From contig NZ_BRXS01000002.1 in NCBI RefSeq assembly GCF_030159095.1, positions 862,709 through 926,708 of the forward strand: DNA of 64,000 nt, written 5' to 3'. Below are positions 1 through 8,312 of this stretch, piece by piece (position 1 is the first letter of the stretch; each line of letters starts with the position of its first letter). Both the position numbers and the translations under genes were made by a program. The notes below the pieces were generated by a model. It was not told where the DNA came from and made no database searches. It saw only the letters and a program-made list of their open reading frames with translations. The DNA comes from Roseisolibacter agri. GTDB lineage: Bacteria > Gemmatimonadota > Gemmatimonadetes > Gemmatimonadales > Gemmatimonadaceae.

Positions 1-165
1 CGATTGCGGTTCAACATCGGGGGGGCGGGGCGCGTTCTCTGCTCCGGTGGGCGGCCGCGCGACGTGGCCGTCCGGTGGGGAGGACTTCGGGCGGGGCGCT
101 GAACGAATGCCGCTGCCGGACGTCTGCCATGCTCCGGCCCCACGCCAGCGCTCCGTGACCCTTCC

Positions 166-1533
166 ATGACCGATCACTCCCGCACGCCGTCGCCCGTCCG
201 GCCGCCCCGCGCGGCCCGGCGCGCGCTCGCCGTGCTCGCCGCCACCGCCGCGCCCCTCGCCCTGGGAGCGCAGCAGCCCGTGGCCGCCGACCCCGGCGCC
301 GCCCGCCCCATCGGGCTGGCCGAGGCCGTCCAGCTCGCCCAGCGCAACGCGCCGGCCGCCGTGCAGGCGCGCGGCACCCTGCGCGCCAGCGAGGCCACCA
401 TCCGCTCCGCCTACGCGGCGTTCATCCCGAGCCTCTCGCTGAACGCCAACACGACCCAGCAGAGCCCCGCGACCGCGCGCGTCAACCAGCAGACCGGCGA
501 GCTCCAGGCCGGCCGCTGGGCCGGGAGCGCGGGCTTCAACGCGCAGGTCGACCTGTTCGACGGCTTCCGCCGCACCTACGACCTCCGCAGCGCCCGCGCG
601 GCGCAGGCGGCCGCGGTCACCGGCGAGTCCGCGCAGGCGTTCACGCTCGCCTACCAGGTGAAGCAGCAGTACTACGCGTCGCTCGCCGCGCGCGAGGCCG
701 AGAGCGCCGCGCAGGCGCAGCTCGACCAGGCGCGCCAGCAGCTGCGCGTGTCGATCGCGCGCGTCGTCGCGCAGACGGTCACGCGCTCCGACTCGCTGCG
801 CTCCAGCATCGCCGTCAGCAACGCCGAGCTGCAGCTGCTCACCGCGCGCAACGACCGGCAGCTCGCCGACGCCGCGCTCACGCGCCTCGTCGCGACGCCG
901 TTCACCGTCACCGCGACGCCCGCGGGCGCGCCCGCCGACAGCGTCGCGCTCCCCGACAGCGCGACGCTCGCGCGCCTGGCCGACGAGTCGCCGCAGGTGC
1001 GGCAGGCGATGGCCAACCTCGCCGCCGCGCAGGCCGCGGGCCGCGCGTCGCGCACGCCGTACTTCCCGACGCTCGCCGTCAGCTACGGCCGCAACCTGAC
1101 GACGACGTCGACGAACTTCGACCTGATCCCGAACGATCCGCGCTTCAGCGGGCAGCTGCGCTTCACCTTCAGCTACCCGGTGTTCAACCAGTACGCGCGC
1201 GAGGAGGCGGTGGTGCGCGCGGACATCGCCGTCACCAACGCCGAGGCGGCGCTGCGCGACGCGCGCTTCGCGGCGCAGCAGGGGCTCGTGCAGGCGCAGG
1301 TCGCGCTCCGCACCGCGCTCCGCCAGGCCGAGATCCAGCAGGCCACCGTCCTCGCGTCCGAGGAGGACCTGCGCGTGCAGCAGCAGCGCTACGAGCTGGG
1401 CGCCTCCACCCTGCTCGACGTGCTCACGTCGCAGACGCAGATCAACCAGGCCCGCGTGGCGCTGGTCCAGGCGCGGCTGAACGCGCGCGTGGCCCGGGCG
1501 CAGCTCGAGTCCATCATCGGGCGCGACCTGTGA
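166..1533 (+). CDS. TolC-family outer-membrane efflux protein
   Basis: A 455-residue outer-membrane channel protein of the TolC/OEP family, expected to form the exit duct of a tripartite exporter. The N-terminus has a basic stretch and a hydrophobic Ala-rich signal peptide ending near residue 37 (LGAQQ). Two OEP repeats follow, at about residues 50-240 and 265-450, rich in Ala and Gln coiled-coil helices; the motif with LAEAVQLAQRNAP opens the first. Length is normal for the family. The ATG at 166 is the first start after the upstream GC-rich leader, which holds no other gene. The adaptor gene overlaps its stop codon, so the two are translationally coupled, and the permease follows. The substrate is unknown. 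Confidence 0.93.
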   Translation: MTDHSRTPSPVRPPRAARRALAVLAATAAPLALGAQQPVAADPGAARPIGLAEAVQLAQRNAPAAVQARGTLRASEATIRSAYAAFIPSLSLNANTTQQSPATARVNQQTGELQAGRWAGSAGFNAQVDLFDGFRRTYDLRSARAAQAAAVTGESAQAFTLAYQVKQQYYASLAAREAESAAQAQLDQARQQLRVSIARVVAQTVTRSDSLRSSIAVSNAELQLLTARNDRQLADAALTRLVATPFTVTATPAGAPADSVALPDSATLARLADESPQVRQAMANLAAAQAAGRASRTPYFPTLAVSYGRNLTTTSTNFDLIPNDPRFSGQLRFTFSYPVFNQYAREEAVVRADIAVTNAEAALRDARFAAQQGLVQAQVALRTALRQAEIQQATVLASEEDLRVQQQRYELGASTLLDVLTSQTQINQARVALVQARLNARVARAQLESIIGRDL

Positions 1534-3458
1534 GCGCCTCCGCCACCGCCGCTTCCACCACTCCGTCCCGCACGCCGGCCGCCATGTCGCCCTCGTCTCC
1601 CGTCCGCTCGCGACGCCTGCTGGCGACGCTGCCGTACGCCGCGCTCGCCCTCGTCGCCACCGGCGCCGTCGCCGGCCTCTCGGCCTGCACCGACAAGAAG
1701 GCCGACGCCGCCGTCATCGAGACGACGCCCGTGCGCCGGCAGACCGTCGTCGTCGACGTCGAGGCCACCGGCGTCATCACGCCGATCGCCGCCGTCGAGG
1801 TGCGCTCCAAGGCGTCGGGCCAGATCGTCGACATGCCCGTGCAGACCGGCTCGCAGGTGAAGCCGGGCGATCTGCTGGTGCGCGTCGATCCGCGGGATCC
1901 GCAGAGCCGCTACGACCAGGCGCGCGCGTCGCTCTCCGCCGCGCAGGCGCAGCTCGAGGTCGCGAAGTCGCAGTTCGACCGCAACCGCACGCTGTCGCAG
2001 CAGGGCGTGATCACCGCGCCCGAGCTGGAGCAGACGCGCGTCGCCTACGCCAACGCGCAGTCGCAGGTCACCAGCGCGCGCACGCAGCTGTCGCTGGCGC
2101 GCATCGCGCTCGAGGACGTGACGATCACCGCGCCGTCCGCCGGCACCGTGATCGCGCGCAACGTGTCGCAGGGCCAGGTCATCACGTCGTCCACCAGCGG
2201 CGCCAGCGGCGGCACGGTGCTGCTCTCGATCGCCAACCTCGGCACCGTCTACGACTCGACGCTCGTCACCGAGAGCGACATCGGCAAGGTGAAGCCGGGC
2301 CAGACCGCCAGCGTGACGGTGGACGCGTACCCGGGCCGCACCTTCCGCGGCGTGGTCGAGAAGATCGAGCCGCGCGCCACGGTGCAGCAGAGCGTGACGA
2401 TGTTCCCGGTGCTGATCCGCATCGACAACCGCGACGGCGCGCTGATGCCGGGGATGAACTCCGACGTCTCGATCCTCGTCGACGAGCGCGACAACGTGCT
2501 CGCCGTGCCGGTGGACGCCGTGCGCTCGCTGCGCGAGGCGCAGACGGCGGCGACCGCGCTCGGCCTCGATCCCGCGCAGGTGCAGCAGCTCGTGCAGTCG
2601 CAGGGCGGCGGCGGGCGTGGCGGCCGTCCCGGCGCGGGCGGCGCGGGTGCCGCCGGCGGCGACACGCCGACGACCAACGCGGTCGCGGCGGCGCCGGGCG
2701 CGAACGGCAACAATGGCAACGCCGGCGGCAACGCGAACGGCAACCGCGGCCAGGGCGGCCAGGGCGGACAGGGCGGCTTCGGTGGTGGGCAGGGCGGCTT
2801 CGGCGGCGCGATGAACGTCACGCCCGCGCAGTGCGACTCGGTCACCAAGAAGCTCGCGGCCAAGCCCGCGCTCCGCGATCGCATCGGCGCGCTGCGCCGC
2901 CAGATGATGGACGGCTCGGCCGGCGACGACGCGCGCCAGCAGATCCGCGCGCTCTACGACAGCGTCGGCGTCGATCCGCGCGAGGCGCGCGCCTGCACGA
3001 TGCAGGCGGGCGGTGGGCAGGGTGGGCAGGGTGGGCAGGGTGGGCAGGGTGGGCAGGGCGGCGCCGCGGCGGGTGCTGCCGGCGCGGGCGCCGGCGGGCG
3101 TGGCGGCTTCGCGGGCATGGGCGGCGGTCGTGGGCGCGCGCAGCGCGGCCTCGTCTTCGTGAAGAAGGGCGAGACGTTCGAGCCGCGCGTCGTCACGCTC
3201 GGCCTGGGCAACTTCGACGTCACCGAGGTCGTCTCGGGGCTGCAGGACGGCGAGCAGGTCGCGCTCGTGTCGGCGGCGGTGCTGCAGCAGTCGCGCACCG
3301 AGTTCCAGGACCGCCTGCGCAGCCGCTCGGGCCTGCCGGGCATGGGCGGCGGCGCGGGCGGCGGTGCGCCGGCCGGTGGTGGTCGTCCCGGCGGCGGTGG
3401 CGGTGGCGGCGGCGCGCCCGGCGGTGGCGGTGGTGGCGGCGGCCGCGGAGGCGCGTGA
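1530..3458 (+). CDS. MacA/HlyD-type periplasmic adaptor with Gly-rich inserts
   Basis: Membrane-fusion adaptor linking the permease to TolC. The core runs from about residue 65 to 345: a barrel-sandwich lipoyl half (AVEVRSKASGQIVDM), an alpha-hairpin coiled coil (about 130-210), the second lipoyl half, and a beta-barrel. A lipobox-like LSAC puts the likely lipidated cysteine at residue 53. The GTG at 1530 overlaps the tolC stop (GTGA); an ATG at 1584 (residue 19) is the alternative. Normal adaptors are near 400 residues. The extra length here is two Gly-rich stretches, one carrying a five-fold 9-bp tandem repeat, plus a Gly-rich C-terminal tail. Those inserts sit in what should be the membrane-proximal domain and look disordered. 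Confidence 0.9.
   Translation: MSASATAASTTPSRTPAAMSPSSPVRSRRLLATLPYAALALVATGAVAGLSACTDKKADAAVIETTPVRRQTVVVDVEATGVITPIAAVEVRSKASGQIVDMPVQTGSQVKPGDLLVRVDPRDPQSRYDQARASLSAAQAQLEVAKSQFDRNRTLSQQGVITAPELEQTRVAYANAQSQVTSARTQLSLARIALEDVTITAPSAGTVIARNVSQGQVITSSTSGASGGTVLLSIANLGTVYDSTLVTESDIGKVKPGQTASVTVDAYPGRTFRGVVEKIEPRATVQQSVTMFPVLIRIDNRDGALMPGMNSDVSILVDERDNVLAVPVDAVRSLREAQTAATALGLDPAQVQQLVQSQGGGGRGGRPGAGGAGAAGGDTPTTNAVAAAPGANGNNGNAGGNANGNRGQGGQGGQGGFGGGQGGFGGAMNVTPAQCDSVTKKLAAKPALRDRIGALRRQMMDGSAGDDARQQIRALYDSVGVDPREARACTMQAGGGQGGQGGQGGQGGQGGAAAGAAGAGAGGRGGFAGMGGGRGRAQRGLVFVKKGETFEPRVVTLGLGNFDVTEVVSGLQDGEQVALVSAAVLQQSRTEFQDRLRSRSGLPGMGGGAGGGAPAGGGRPGGGGGGGGAPGGGGGGGGRGGA
3012..3056 (+). repeat. 9-bp tandem repeat, five copies
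   Basis: Five exact copies of ggtgggcag lie head to tail inside the adaptor gene and encode a Gly-Gly-Gln run. The length is a multiple of three, so copy-number change would alter linker length without a frameshift. Confidence 0.95.
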
Positions 3459-3459
3459 C

Positions 3460-4770
3460 ATGGCGACGACGGTGAATGCGGCGGACGTGGCCAGCGCGAT
3501 CGCGGCCCGCGACGCGCGCCGCGCGCAGCTGGCGGCCGCCCGCGGCGGCATGCCGGTGGGCGAGATCCTGCGCGTCTCGCTCGAGGCGCTGCGCGTCAAC
3601 AAGATGCGCTCGCTGCTGACGATGCTCGGCATCATCATCGGCGTGTCGGCGGTGATCGCGATGCAGGCGCTCGGCAACGGCGCCAAGGAGGCGGTCAACG
3701 CCCGCATCGCGTCGCTCGGCACGACGCTGGTGACGATCAACCCCGGGCAGGTGTTCACCGGCGGCATCGCCTCCGCGACCGACCGCGCGCGCCTGCGCGT
3801 GGAGGACGCCGAGGCGCTCGCGGAGCAGGGGCGCGGCTTCGTGGCCGTGCAGCCCGAGATGGGCCGCCAGCTCCAGGTGCAGCATCAGAGCACGAACACC
3901 AGCGTCAACGTCATCGGCACGACGGCCAACTACCCCACCGTGCGCAAGTACACGATGGGCGTCGGCCGCATGTTCGACGAGGGCGAGGACATCGGGCGCA
4001 AGCGTGTCGCGGTGCTCGGCGCCACGACCGCGGCCAACCTCGGCTTCGTGACGCCGGACGCCGCGATCGGCCAGGAGATCCGCGTCGGCGGGACGCAGTT
4101 CGAGATCGTCGGCGTCTTCGCGCCCAAGGGCGGCGCGACGGGCTTCAACGATCCCGACGACCAGGTCGTGATCCCGCTCGGCACCGCGCGCTTCCGCGTC
4201 ATCGGCAGCGACAACCTGCGCTCGATCAACATCCTCGCCCCGAGCGAGAGCGCGATCAACGCGACGATGGCCGAGGCGCAGCGCATCCTGCGCCGCGAGC
4301 ACCGGCTGCCCACGGGCCGCCCGGACGACTTCCAGATCCGCAACCAGGCCGACTTCCTCAACACGGCGGCCGAGACGACGCAGGTCTTCACGTACCTGCT
4401 GCTGGGCGTCGCGACGGTGAGCCTGCTCGTCGGCGGCATCGGCATCATGAACATCATGCTCGTGTCGGTCACCGAGCGCACGCGCGAGGTCGGCGTGCGC
4501 AAGGCGCTCGGCGCGACGCGCGCGACGATCCTCTCGCAGTTCCTGATCGAGGCGATCGTGCTGTGCGTGCTCGGCGGGATCATCGGCATCCTGCTCGGCG
4601 TCGGCATGGCGACGACGCTGCGCGTGGCGCTCGGCTGGACGACGTCGGTGTCGACGCCGTCGATCGTGCTCGCGTTCACCTTCTCGGCCGCGGTCGGGCT
4701 GATCTTCGGCGTGTGGCCGGCGCGCCGCGCCGCGTCGCTCGATCCGATCATCGCGCTGCGCTACGAGTGA
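3460..4770 (+). CDS. MacB-like ABC transporter permease (FtsX family), no NBD
   Basis: A 436-residue integral membrane permease of the MacB/FtsX type. One transmembrane helix near residues 50-72 (SLLTMLGIIIGVSAVIAM) is followed by a large periplasmic MacB_PCD domain and three C-terminal helices carrying the FtsX signature around the TREVGVRKALGA loop. The ATG at 3460 directly follows the adaptor stop; longer upstream reading is a Gly-rich shadow. E. coli MacB is a single chain with an N-terminal ATPase. Here the N-terminal 48 residues are far too short for one, and no ABC ATPase lies in the operon within this window. It should therefore depend on an ATPase encoded upstream of the window or elsewhere. 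Confidence 0.92.
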   Translation: MATTVNAADVASAIAARDARRAQLAAARGGMPVGEILRVSLEALRVNKMRSLLTMLGIIIGVSAVIAMQALGNGAKEAVNARIASLGTTLVTINPGQVFTGGIASATDRARLRVEDAEALAEQGRGFVAVQPEMGRQLQVQHQSTNTSVNVIGTTANYPTVRKYTMGVGRMFDEGEDIGRKRVAVLGATTAANLGFVTPDAAIGQEIRVGGTQFEIVGVFAPKGGATGFNDPDDQVVIPLGTARFRVIGSDNLRSINILAPSESAINATMAEAQRILRREHRLPTGRPDDFQIRNQADFLNTAAETTQVFTYLLLGVATVSLLVGGIGIMNIMLVSVTERTREVGVRKALGATRATILSQFLIEAIVLCVLGGIIGILLGVGMATTLRVALGWTTSVSTPSIVLAFTFSAAVGLIFGVWPARRAASLDPIIALRYE

Positions 4771-4800
4771 GCGAGCGCTGACCGCCGGCTCCGGCGGCGA

Positions 4801-4836
4801 ACGCGGCGGCGTGTGCTCCGGCACACGCCGCCGCGT
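4801..4836 (+). terminator. Terminator hairpin after efflux operon
   Basis: A perfect 16-bp inverted repeat (4801-4816 against 4821-4836) with a 4-nt tccg loop starts 31 bp after the permease stop. There is no clear U-tract, as seems usual for hairpins in this GC-rich sequence. Confidence 0.75.
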
Positions 4837-4935
4837 CGCGTTCTCGCCCACCCGCATTCGACGGCGTGGCCGACATGGGGCGCGGAAGTTGATGCATCGC
4901 CCCCTCCCCGCGGCGGCCCGATCCGCCGCGACGGT

Positions 4936-4965
4936 CGGCCGCACCGGCACTGCGCGGTGCGGCCG
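4936..4965 (+). promoter_or_regulatory. 5' leader stem-loop of BON-domain gene
   Basis: An 11-bp perfect stem (4936-4946 with 4955-4965) and 8-nt loop lies 14 bases upstream of the ggagga ribosome-binding site (4980-4985) of the next gene. It could be an mRNA-stabilising or translation-controlling leader structure; no function can be proven from sequence alone. Confidence 0.45.
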
Positions 4966-4992
4966 CGGCATCCATCCACGGAGGACGACGCG

Positions 4993-6387
4993 ATGGCGAA
5001 CCGGGACTACGGATCCGGCCGCGGCGACCAGGATCGCGAGCATCAGGGCGGCCAGGGCCAGTATCAGCGCGGCGACGACCGCGACCGCGACCGTGACCGC
5101 GGCGGCCAGGGTGGCTACGGCCAATCGCAGTACGGCCAGGCGAACTACGGACAATCGAACTACGGACAGTCGAACTACGGACAGTCGGGCTACGGGCAGT
5201 CGAGCTTCGGCCAACCGGGCCAGGGCCAGTCGCAGTACGGGCCGTCGCAGTACGGGCAGTCCGGTGGATCGCAGGGGTGGCAGTCGGGCGGGCAGCAGCA
5301 GTCGTCGCAGAACGCGCCGTGGAACGACCCGCAGGCGCACGGCCGCTTCGAGGCGGGCAACTACACGTCGCCCTCGCAGGGGCAGTCGGGCCGCCAGGAC
5401 TACGGCGCGTCCAACTACGGCCAGTCGAGCTATGGCGGCTCGAGCTCCGGCCAGCAGGGCTACGGTCAGCAGGGCTACGGTCAGCAGGGCTATGGTCAGC
5501 AGGGCTACGGCGGCACGTCGGGCTACGGCCAGCAGTCGTACCGCAACCGCGGCCCCGAGAGCGACTACGGCTGGTCCGGCGGCGGGATGGGCGGCGGCAC
5601 CGGCGGCTACTACGGCGGCACCGGCGGCATGAGCGGCGGCATGAGCGGCGGCATGAGCGGCGGCATGAGCGGCGGCGAGTCCGACCGTCAGTCGTTCTCG
5701 CGTCCGCGCGACCTCGGCGATCGCAACCCGAGCCAGGGCTTCACGGGCGGCTACGGCGGCGGGGTCGGCGACGATCGCTACCACTACGCGAGCGCGGGCG
5801 ACCGCATCGGCCAGGGGCGCGGCATGGGCGACAGCGCGTACGCGCGCGGCACCGGCATGCAGCCCAGCCACGCCGGCCGCGGGCCGCGCAACTACCGCCG
5901 CAGCGACCAGCGCATCGAGGAGGAGGTGAACGAGGCGCTCACGCACCACCACGCCATCGACGCCAGCGACATCGACGTGCGCGTGGAGCAGGGCGTCGTG
6001 ACGCTCACGGGCGAGGTCGAGGACCGCCGCAGCCGGCGGCTGGCCGAGGAGATCGTCGAGGAGATCCGCGGCGTCAGCGACGTGAAGAACGAGCTGCACG
6101 CGCGGCGCGGCCTCCTCAGCAGCCTGTTCGGCGACGACACCGACCGCACGCGCACCGATCGCGACGTGACGCCGAGCGCGCACCGCGACACGAGCATGTC
6201 GTCAGGGATGTCCGGCGCCTCGAGCACGGGCACGACGGGCGGAACGTCCGCGACGACGGGTGGCACGTCCGGGACGTCGGCGACGGCGAGCACCGGCGAC
6301 GCCTCCAACACGTCGGCCACCAGCGGGTTGGGCGGCACGACCGGCGGTACGAGCGGCGGCACGACCGGGCGCTCCTCGCGGACCTGA
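4993..6387 (+). CDS. Low-complexity G/Y/Q/S-rich protein with BON domain
   Basis: A 464-residue protein in three parts. Residues about 35-180 are low-complexity, built from repeats such as YGQSNYGQS and GYGQQ, followed by Gly-Met-Ser repeats to about 230. Residues 305-371 form a BON domain ([19 protein letters not shown]), a small fold found in OsmY-like periplasmic stress proteins and transport accessories. The C-terminal 90 residues are a Ser/Thr/Gly tail. The ATG at 4993 has a good ggagga site. No signal peptide or membrane helix is visible, so it is probably cytoplasmic. The tyrosine-glutamine-glycine-serine composition resembles the prion-like domains of eukaryotic FET proteins; this is similarity of composition, not evidence of homology. 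Confidence 0.85.
   Translation: MANRDYGSGRGDQDREHQGGQGQYQRGDDRDRDRDRGGQGGYGQSQYGQANYGQSNYGQSNYGQSGYGQSSFGQPGQGQSQYGPSQYGQSGGSQGWQSGGQQQSSQNAPWNDPQAHGRFEAGNYTSPSQGQSGRQDYGASNYGQSSYGGSSSGQQGYGQQGYGQQGYGQQGYGGTSGYGQQSYRNRGPESDYGWSGGGMGGGTGGYYGGTGGMSGGMSGGMSGGMSGGESDRQSFSRPRDLGDRNPSQGFTGGYGGGVGDDRYHYASAGDRIGQGRGMGDSAYARGTGMQPSHAGRGPRNYRRSDQRIEEEVNEALTHHHAIDASDIDVRVEQGVVTLTGEVEDRRSRRLAEEIVEEIRGVSDVKNELHARRGLLSSLFGDDTDRTRTDRDVTPSAHRDTSMSSGMSGASSTGTTGGTSATTGGTSGTSATASTGDASNTSATSGLGGTTGGTSGGTTGRSSRT
5449..5508 (+). repeat. 15-bp tandem repeat encoding GQQGY
   Basis: Four near-identical 15-bp units (ggtcagcagggctac type) with only third-position changes. They encode Gly-Gln-Gln-Gly-Tyr and keep the frame of the surrounding BON-domain gene. 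Confidence 0.92.
5623..5670 (+). repeat. 12-bp tandem repeat encoding GGMS
   Basis: Four exact copies of ggcggcatgagc encode a Gly-Gly-Met-Ser array in the low-complexity part of the BON-domain protein. Confidence 0.95.
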
Positions 6388-6398
6388 GCATCGCATGA

Positions 6399-6434
6399 CG
6401 TGCGGCGCATCCGCTGGATCGGATGCGCCGCACG
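6399..6434 (+). terminator. Terminator hairpin after BON-domain gene
   Basis: A perfect 15-bp inverted repeat (6399-6413 with 6420-6434) and 6-nt loop begins 12 bp after the BON-gene stop. The first ATG of the next reading frame (6423) lies inside the descending arm, which argues against that ATG as a start. Confidence 0.75.
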
Positions 6435-6479
6435 CAGCGGGGCTTGCCCTCCCGTGCGCGCCGGGCAACTTCCCGCGCC

Positions 6480-7784
6480 GTGTCCCAGAGCACCCGCACC
6501 TTCGCCGCCCTCGCCGCGGGCCTCGTGATCGGCGCCTCCCTGCGCGCGCTCCTGCCGCCGGGGGCCGTCGACTCGCTGCTCGCGGTGGCCGAGCCGGTGG
6601 GGACGACGTGGGTCAACGCGATCCGCATGACCGTCGTCCCGCTGGTGGTGTCGCTGCTCATCGGCGCCATCGCCGCGGACGATGCGCGCGTCGTCGGCCG
6701 GCTGGGCGCGCGCGCCGCGATCGCGTTCGCGATCAGCCTCTCGCTCGGCGCCGCGCTGGTCGCGCTGGTCGCGCCGCCGCTGCTTGCGCTCATCCCCACG
6801 CCGCCGCCCGAGGCCCTCGCCGCGCTGCGCGCCGGCGCCGCGGCGCCCGCGGGCACGGCGGCGCCCGTCGGCCTGCGCGACTGGATCGTGGGGCTCGTCC
6901 CGACCAATCCCGTGCGCGCCGCGGCGGACGGCGCGCTGCTGCCGCTCGTCGTCTTCACGCTCGCCTTCGCCGCCGCCGCGACGCGCATCCCCGAGGCGTC
7001 GCGTCTCGCGCTCGTCGCCGTCTTCCGCGCGGTGGGCGACGCGCTCCTGGTGCTCGTGCGCTGGGTGCTGCTGCTCGCGCCGCTCGGCGTGTTCGCGCTC
7101 GCGCTGCCGCTGGGCGCGCGCGCCGGCGCGGCCGCCGCGGGCGCGCTCGCGGGCTACGTCGTGCTGACGATCGCGCTCTGCCTGGTGCTGATCGCGGCGA
7201 TGTACGTGGCCGCCGTGACGATCGGCCGCGTGCCGCTGCGGCAGCTCGTGCGCGCGGCCTCGCCCGCGCAGGCGGTGGCGCTGGGCACGCGCTCGTCGCT
7301 CGCCGCGCTGCCGGCCGCGCTGCGCGGCGCGGAGACGCACCTCGGCCTGCCGCCGGCGTCGGTCGCGATGCTGCTGCCGCTCGCCGTCGCGACGTTCCGC
7401 ATCTCGGTCACGGTCGCGATCACCGTCGGCACCTTCTTCCTCGCGCAGCTCGCGGGCGTCGACCTCACGCTCGCGCAGCGCGTCAGCGTCGCCGCCACCG
7501 CGGCGCTGCTCAGCCTCGGCGTGCCGGGCGTGCCGGGCGGCGTCTTCCTGGTGATGGCGCCCGTGCTGACCTCCGTCGGCGTGCCGGCCGAGGGCGTGGG
7601 GCTGCTGCTCGCGGTCGATCCGATCACGGACGCGTTCCGGACGCTGACGAACGTGACGGGGCATGTCGTCATCACTGCCATCGTCGGCAGAGCGGAGGAC
7701 GGAACGGCGGAGAACGCGACAACGGAAGACGGAACGGCGCGATACAGAGAAGCGGACCCTTCGAGCTCGAAGCTGTCAGCCTGA
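6480..7784 (+). CDS. Dicarboxylate/amino acid:cation symporter (DAACS family)
   Basis: An integral membrane carrier of about 434 residues expected to import C4-dicarboxylates or acidic amino acids with Na+ or H+. Hydrophobic helices cover the whole chain. Family landmarks include NAIRMTVVPLVVSLLIGAI near the N-terminus, the Ser-rich re-entrant region LGTRSSLAALPAAL, and the C-terminal VDPITDAFRTLTNVTGH region. I chose the GTG at 6480 because the upstream ATG at 6423 is within the preceding terminator stem. The last 30 residues (RAEDGTAENATTEDGTARY and onward) are hydrophilic, unlike the family, and are encoded by the arm of an inverted repeat, so the natural C-terminus may have been replaced by repeat sequence. 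Confidence 0.87.
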   Translation: MSQSTRTFAALAAGLVIGASLRALLPPGAVDSLLAVAEPVGTTWVNAIRMTVVPLVVSLLIGAIAADDARVVGRLGARAAIAFAISLSLGAALVALVAPPLLALIPTPPPEALAALRAGAAAPAGTAAPVGLRDWIVGLVPTNPVRAAADGALLPLVVFTLAFAAAATRIPEASRLALVAVFRAVGDALLVLVRWVLLLAPLGVFALALPLGARAGAAAAGALAGYVVLTIALCLVLIAAMYVAAVTIGRVPLRQLVRAASPAQAVALGTRSSLAALPAALRGAETHLGLPPASVAMLLPLAVATFRISVTVAITVGTFFLAQLAGVDLTLAQRVSVAATAALLSLGVPGVPGGVFLVMAPVLTSVGVPAEGVGLLLAVDPITDAFRTLTNVTGHVVITAIVGRAEDGTAENATTEDGTARYREADPSSSKLSA

Positions 7785-7839
7785 GGATCCGCCCCACCGT
7801 TTCACGCAGTATCGTTTTCCGCCGTTCCGTCCTCCGCCT
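7691..7839. repeat. Inverted repeat spanning symporter stop codon
   Basis: Arm 7691-7716 is the near-perfect reverse complement (about 24 of 26) of 7813-7839. A partial extra copy of the first arm sits at 7725-7740, and cgatac at 7740-7745 could pair with gtatcg at 7809-7814. The left arm is inside the symporter coding sequence and the right arm ends 14 bp before the NUDIX start. Confidence 0.8.
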
Positions 7840-7853
7840 CTTCGTCCTCCGCC

Positions 7854-8312
7854 GTGCCCGCCTTCACCTACGTTCTTGCGCTGCTCTTCACCCCCGACCG
7901 CGGGCAGGTCGTGTTGATGCGCAAGACCCGCCCCGCCTGGCAGGCCGGCCGCGTCAACGCGCTCGGTGGCAAGCTGCTGCCCGCGGAGAGCGCGCTCGAC
8001 GCCGCGCGGCGCGAGGTGCGCGAGGAGGCCGGCGTCGAAGTCGTCGAGTGGGAGGAGTTCCTCGTCTGGGACGATCCGCAGTACCGCATGCACGCGGTGC
8101 GCGCCTTCGACGCCGTGGCGCTCGACGCGCACACGGCGGAGGATCAGGAGGTCTTCCGCGCCGACTGCGCCGCGCTGCCGCCGGAGCTGATCGACAACCT
8201 GCGCTGGCTCGTGCCGCTCGCGCTCGACCGCGACGTCGCCGTGCCGGTGCGCGTGACGAGCCGCGACCCGGCCGGCTCGGGGCTCACGGAGCCGGTGCCG
8301 ACGGCGGACTGA
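7854..8312 (+). CDS. NUDIX hydrolase, MutT/MTH1-like
   Basis: A 152-residue NUDIX hydrolase, probably cleaving oxidised or non-canonical nucleoside triphosphates to monophosphates. The NUDIX box is intact: GGKLLPAESALDAAR followed by REVREEAGV, matching GX5EX7REUXEEXGU at about residues 38-60. The N-terminal segment TYVLALLFTPDRGQVVLMRK and PAWQAGRVNALGGK resemble 8-oxo-dGTP diphosphatases of the MTH1 type. The GTG at 7854 is the first start after the inverted repeat. Its last 29 bp overlap the 3' end of the convergent alpha/beta hydrolase gene. Exact substrate is not determinable. Confidence 0.88.
   Translation: MPAFTYVLALLFTPDRGQVVLMRKTRPAWQAGRVNALGGKLLPAESALDAARREVREEAGVEVVEWEEFLVWDDPQYRMHAVRAFDAVALDAHTAEDQEVFRADCAALPPELIDNLRWLVPLALDRDVAVPVRVTSRDPAGSGLTEPVPTAD

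Noticed and set aside
1389..3767. Long minus-strand open frame (about 790 codons) opposite the adaptor gene
   Set aside because: Arg/His/Ala-rich shadow typical of GC-rich third positions; the plus strand encodes clear adaptor and permease domains.
3220..6183. Minus-strand open frame of nearly 1000 codons
   Set aside because: No recognisable domain, extreme composition, and it is antisense to MacB-like and BON-domain genes.
6423..6479. ATG at 6423 as symporter start
   Set aside because: It lies inside the descending arm of a perfect 15-bp terminator stem; the added N-terminus is basic and not family-like.
5892..7664. Minus-strand frame opposite the symporter as a real gene
   Set aside because: Arg/His/Glu-rich shadow without domains; the plus strand shows clear transporter helices.
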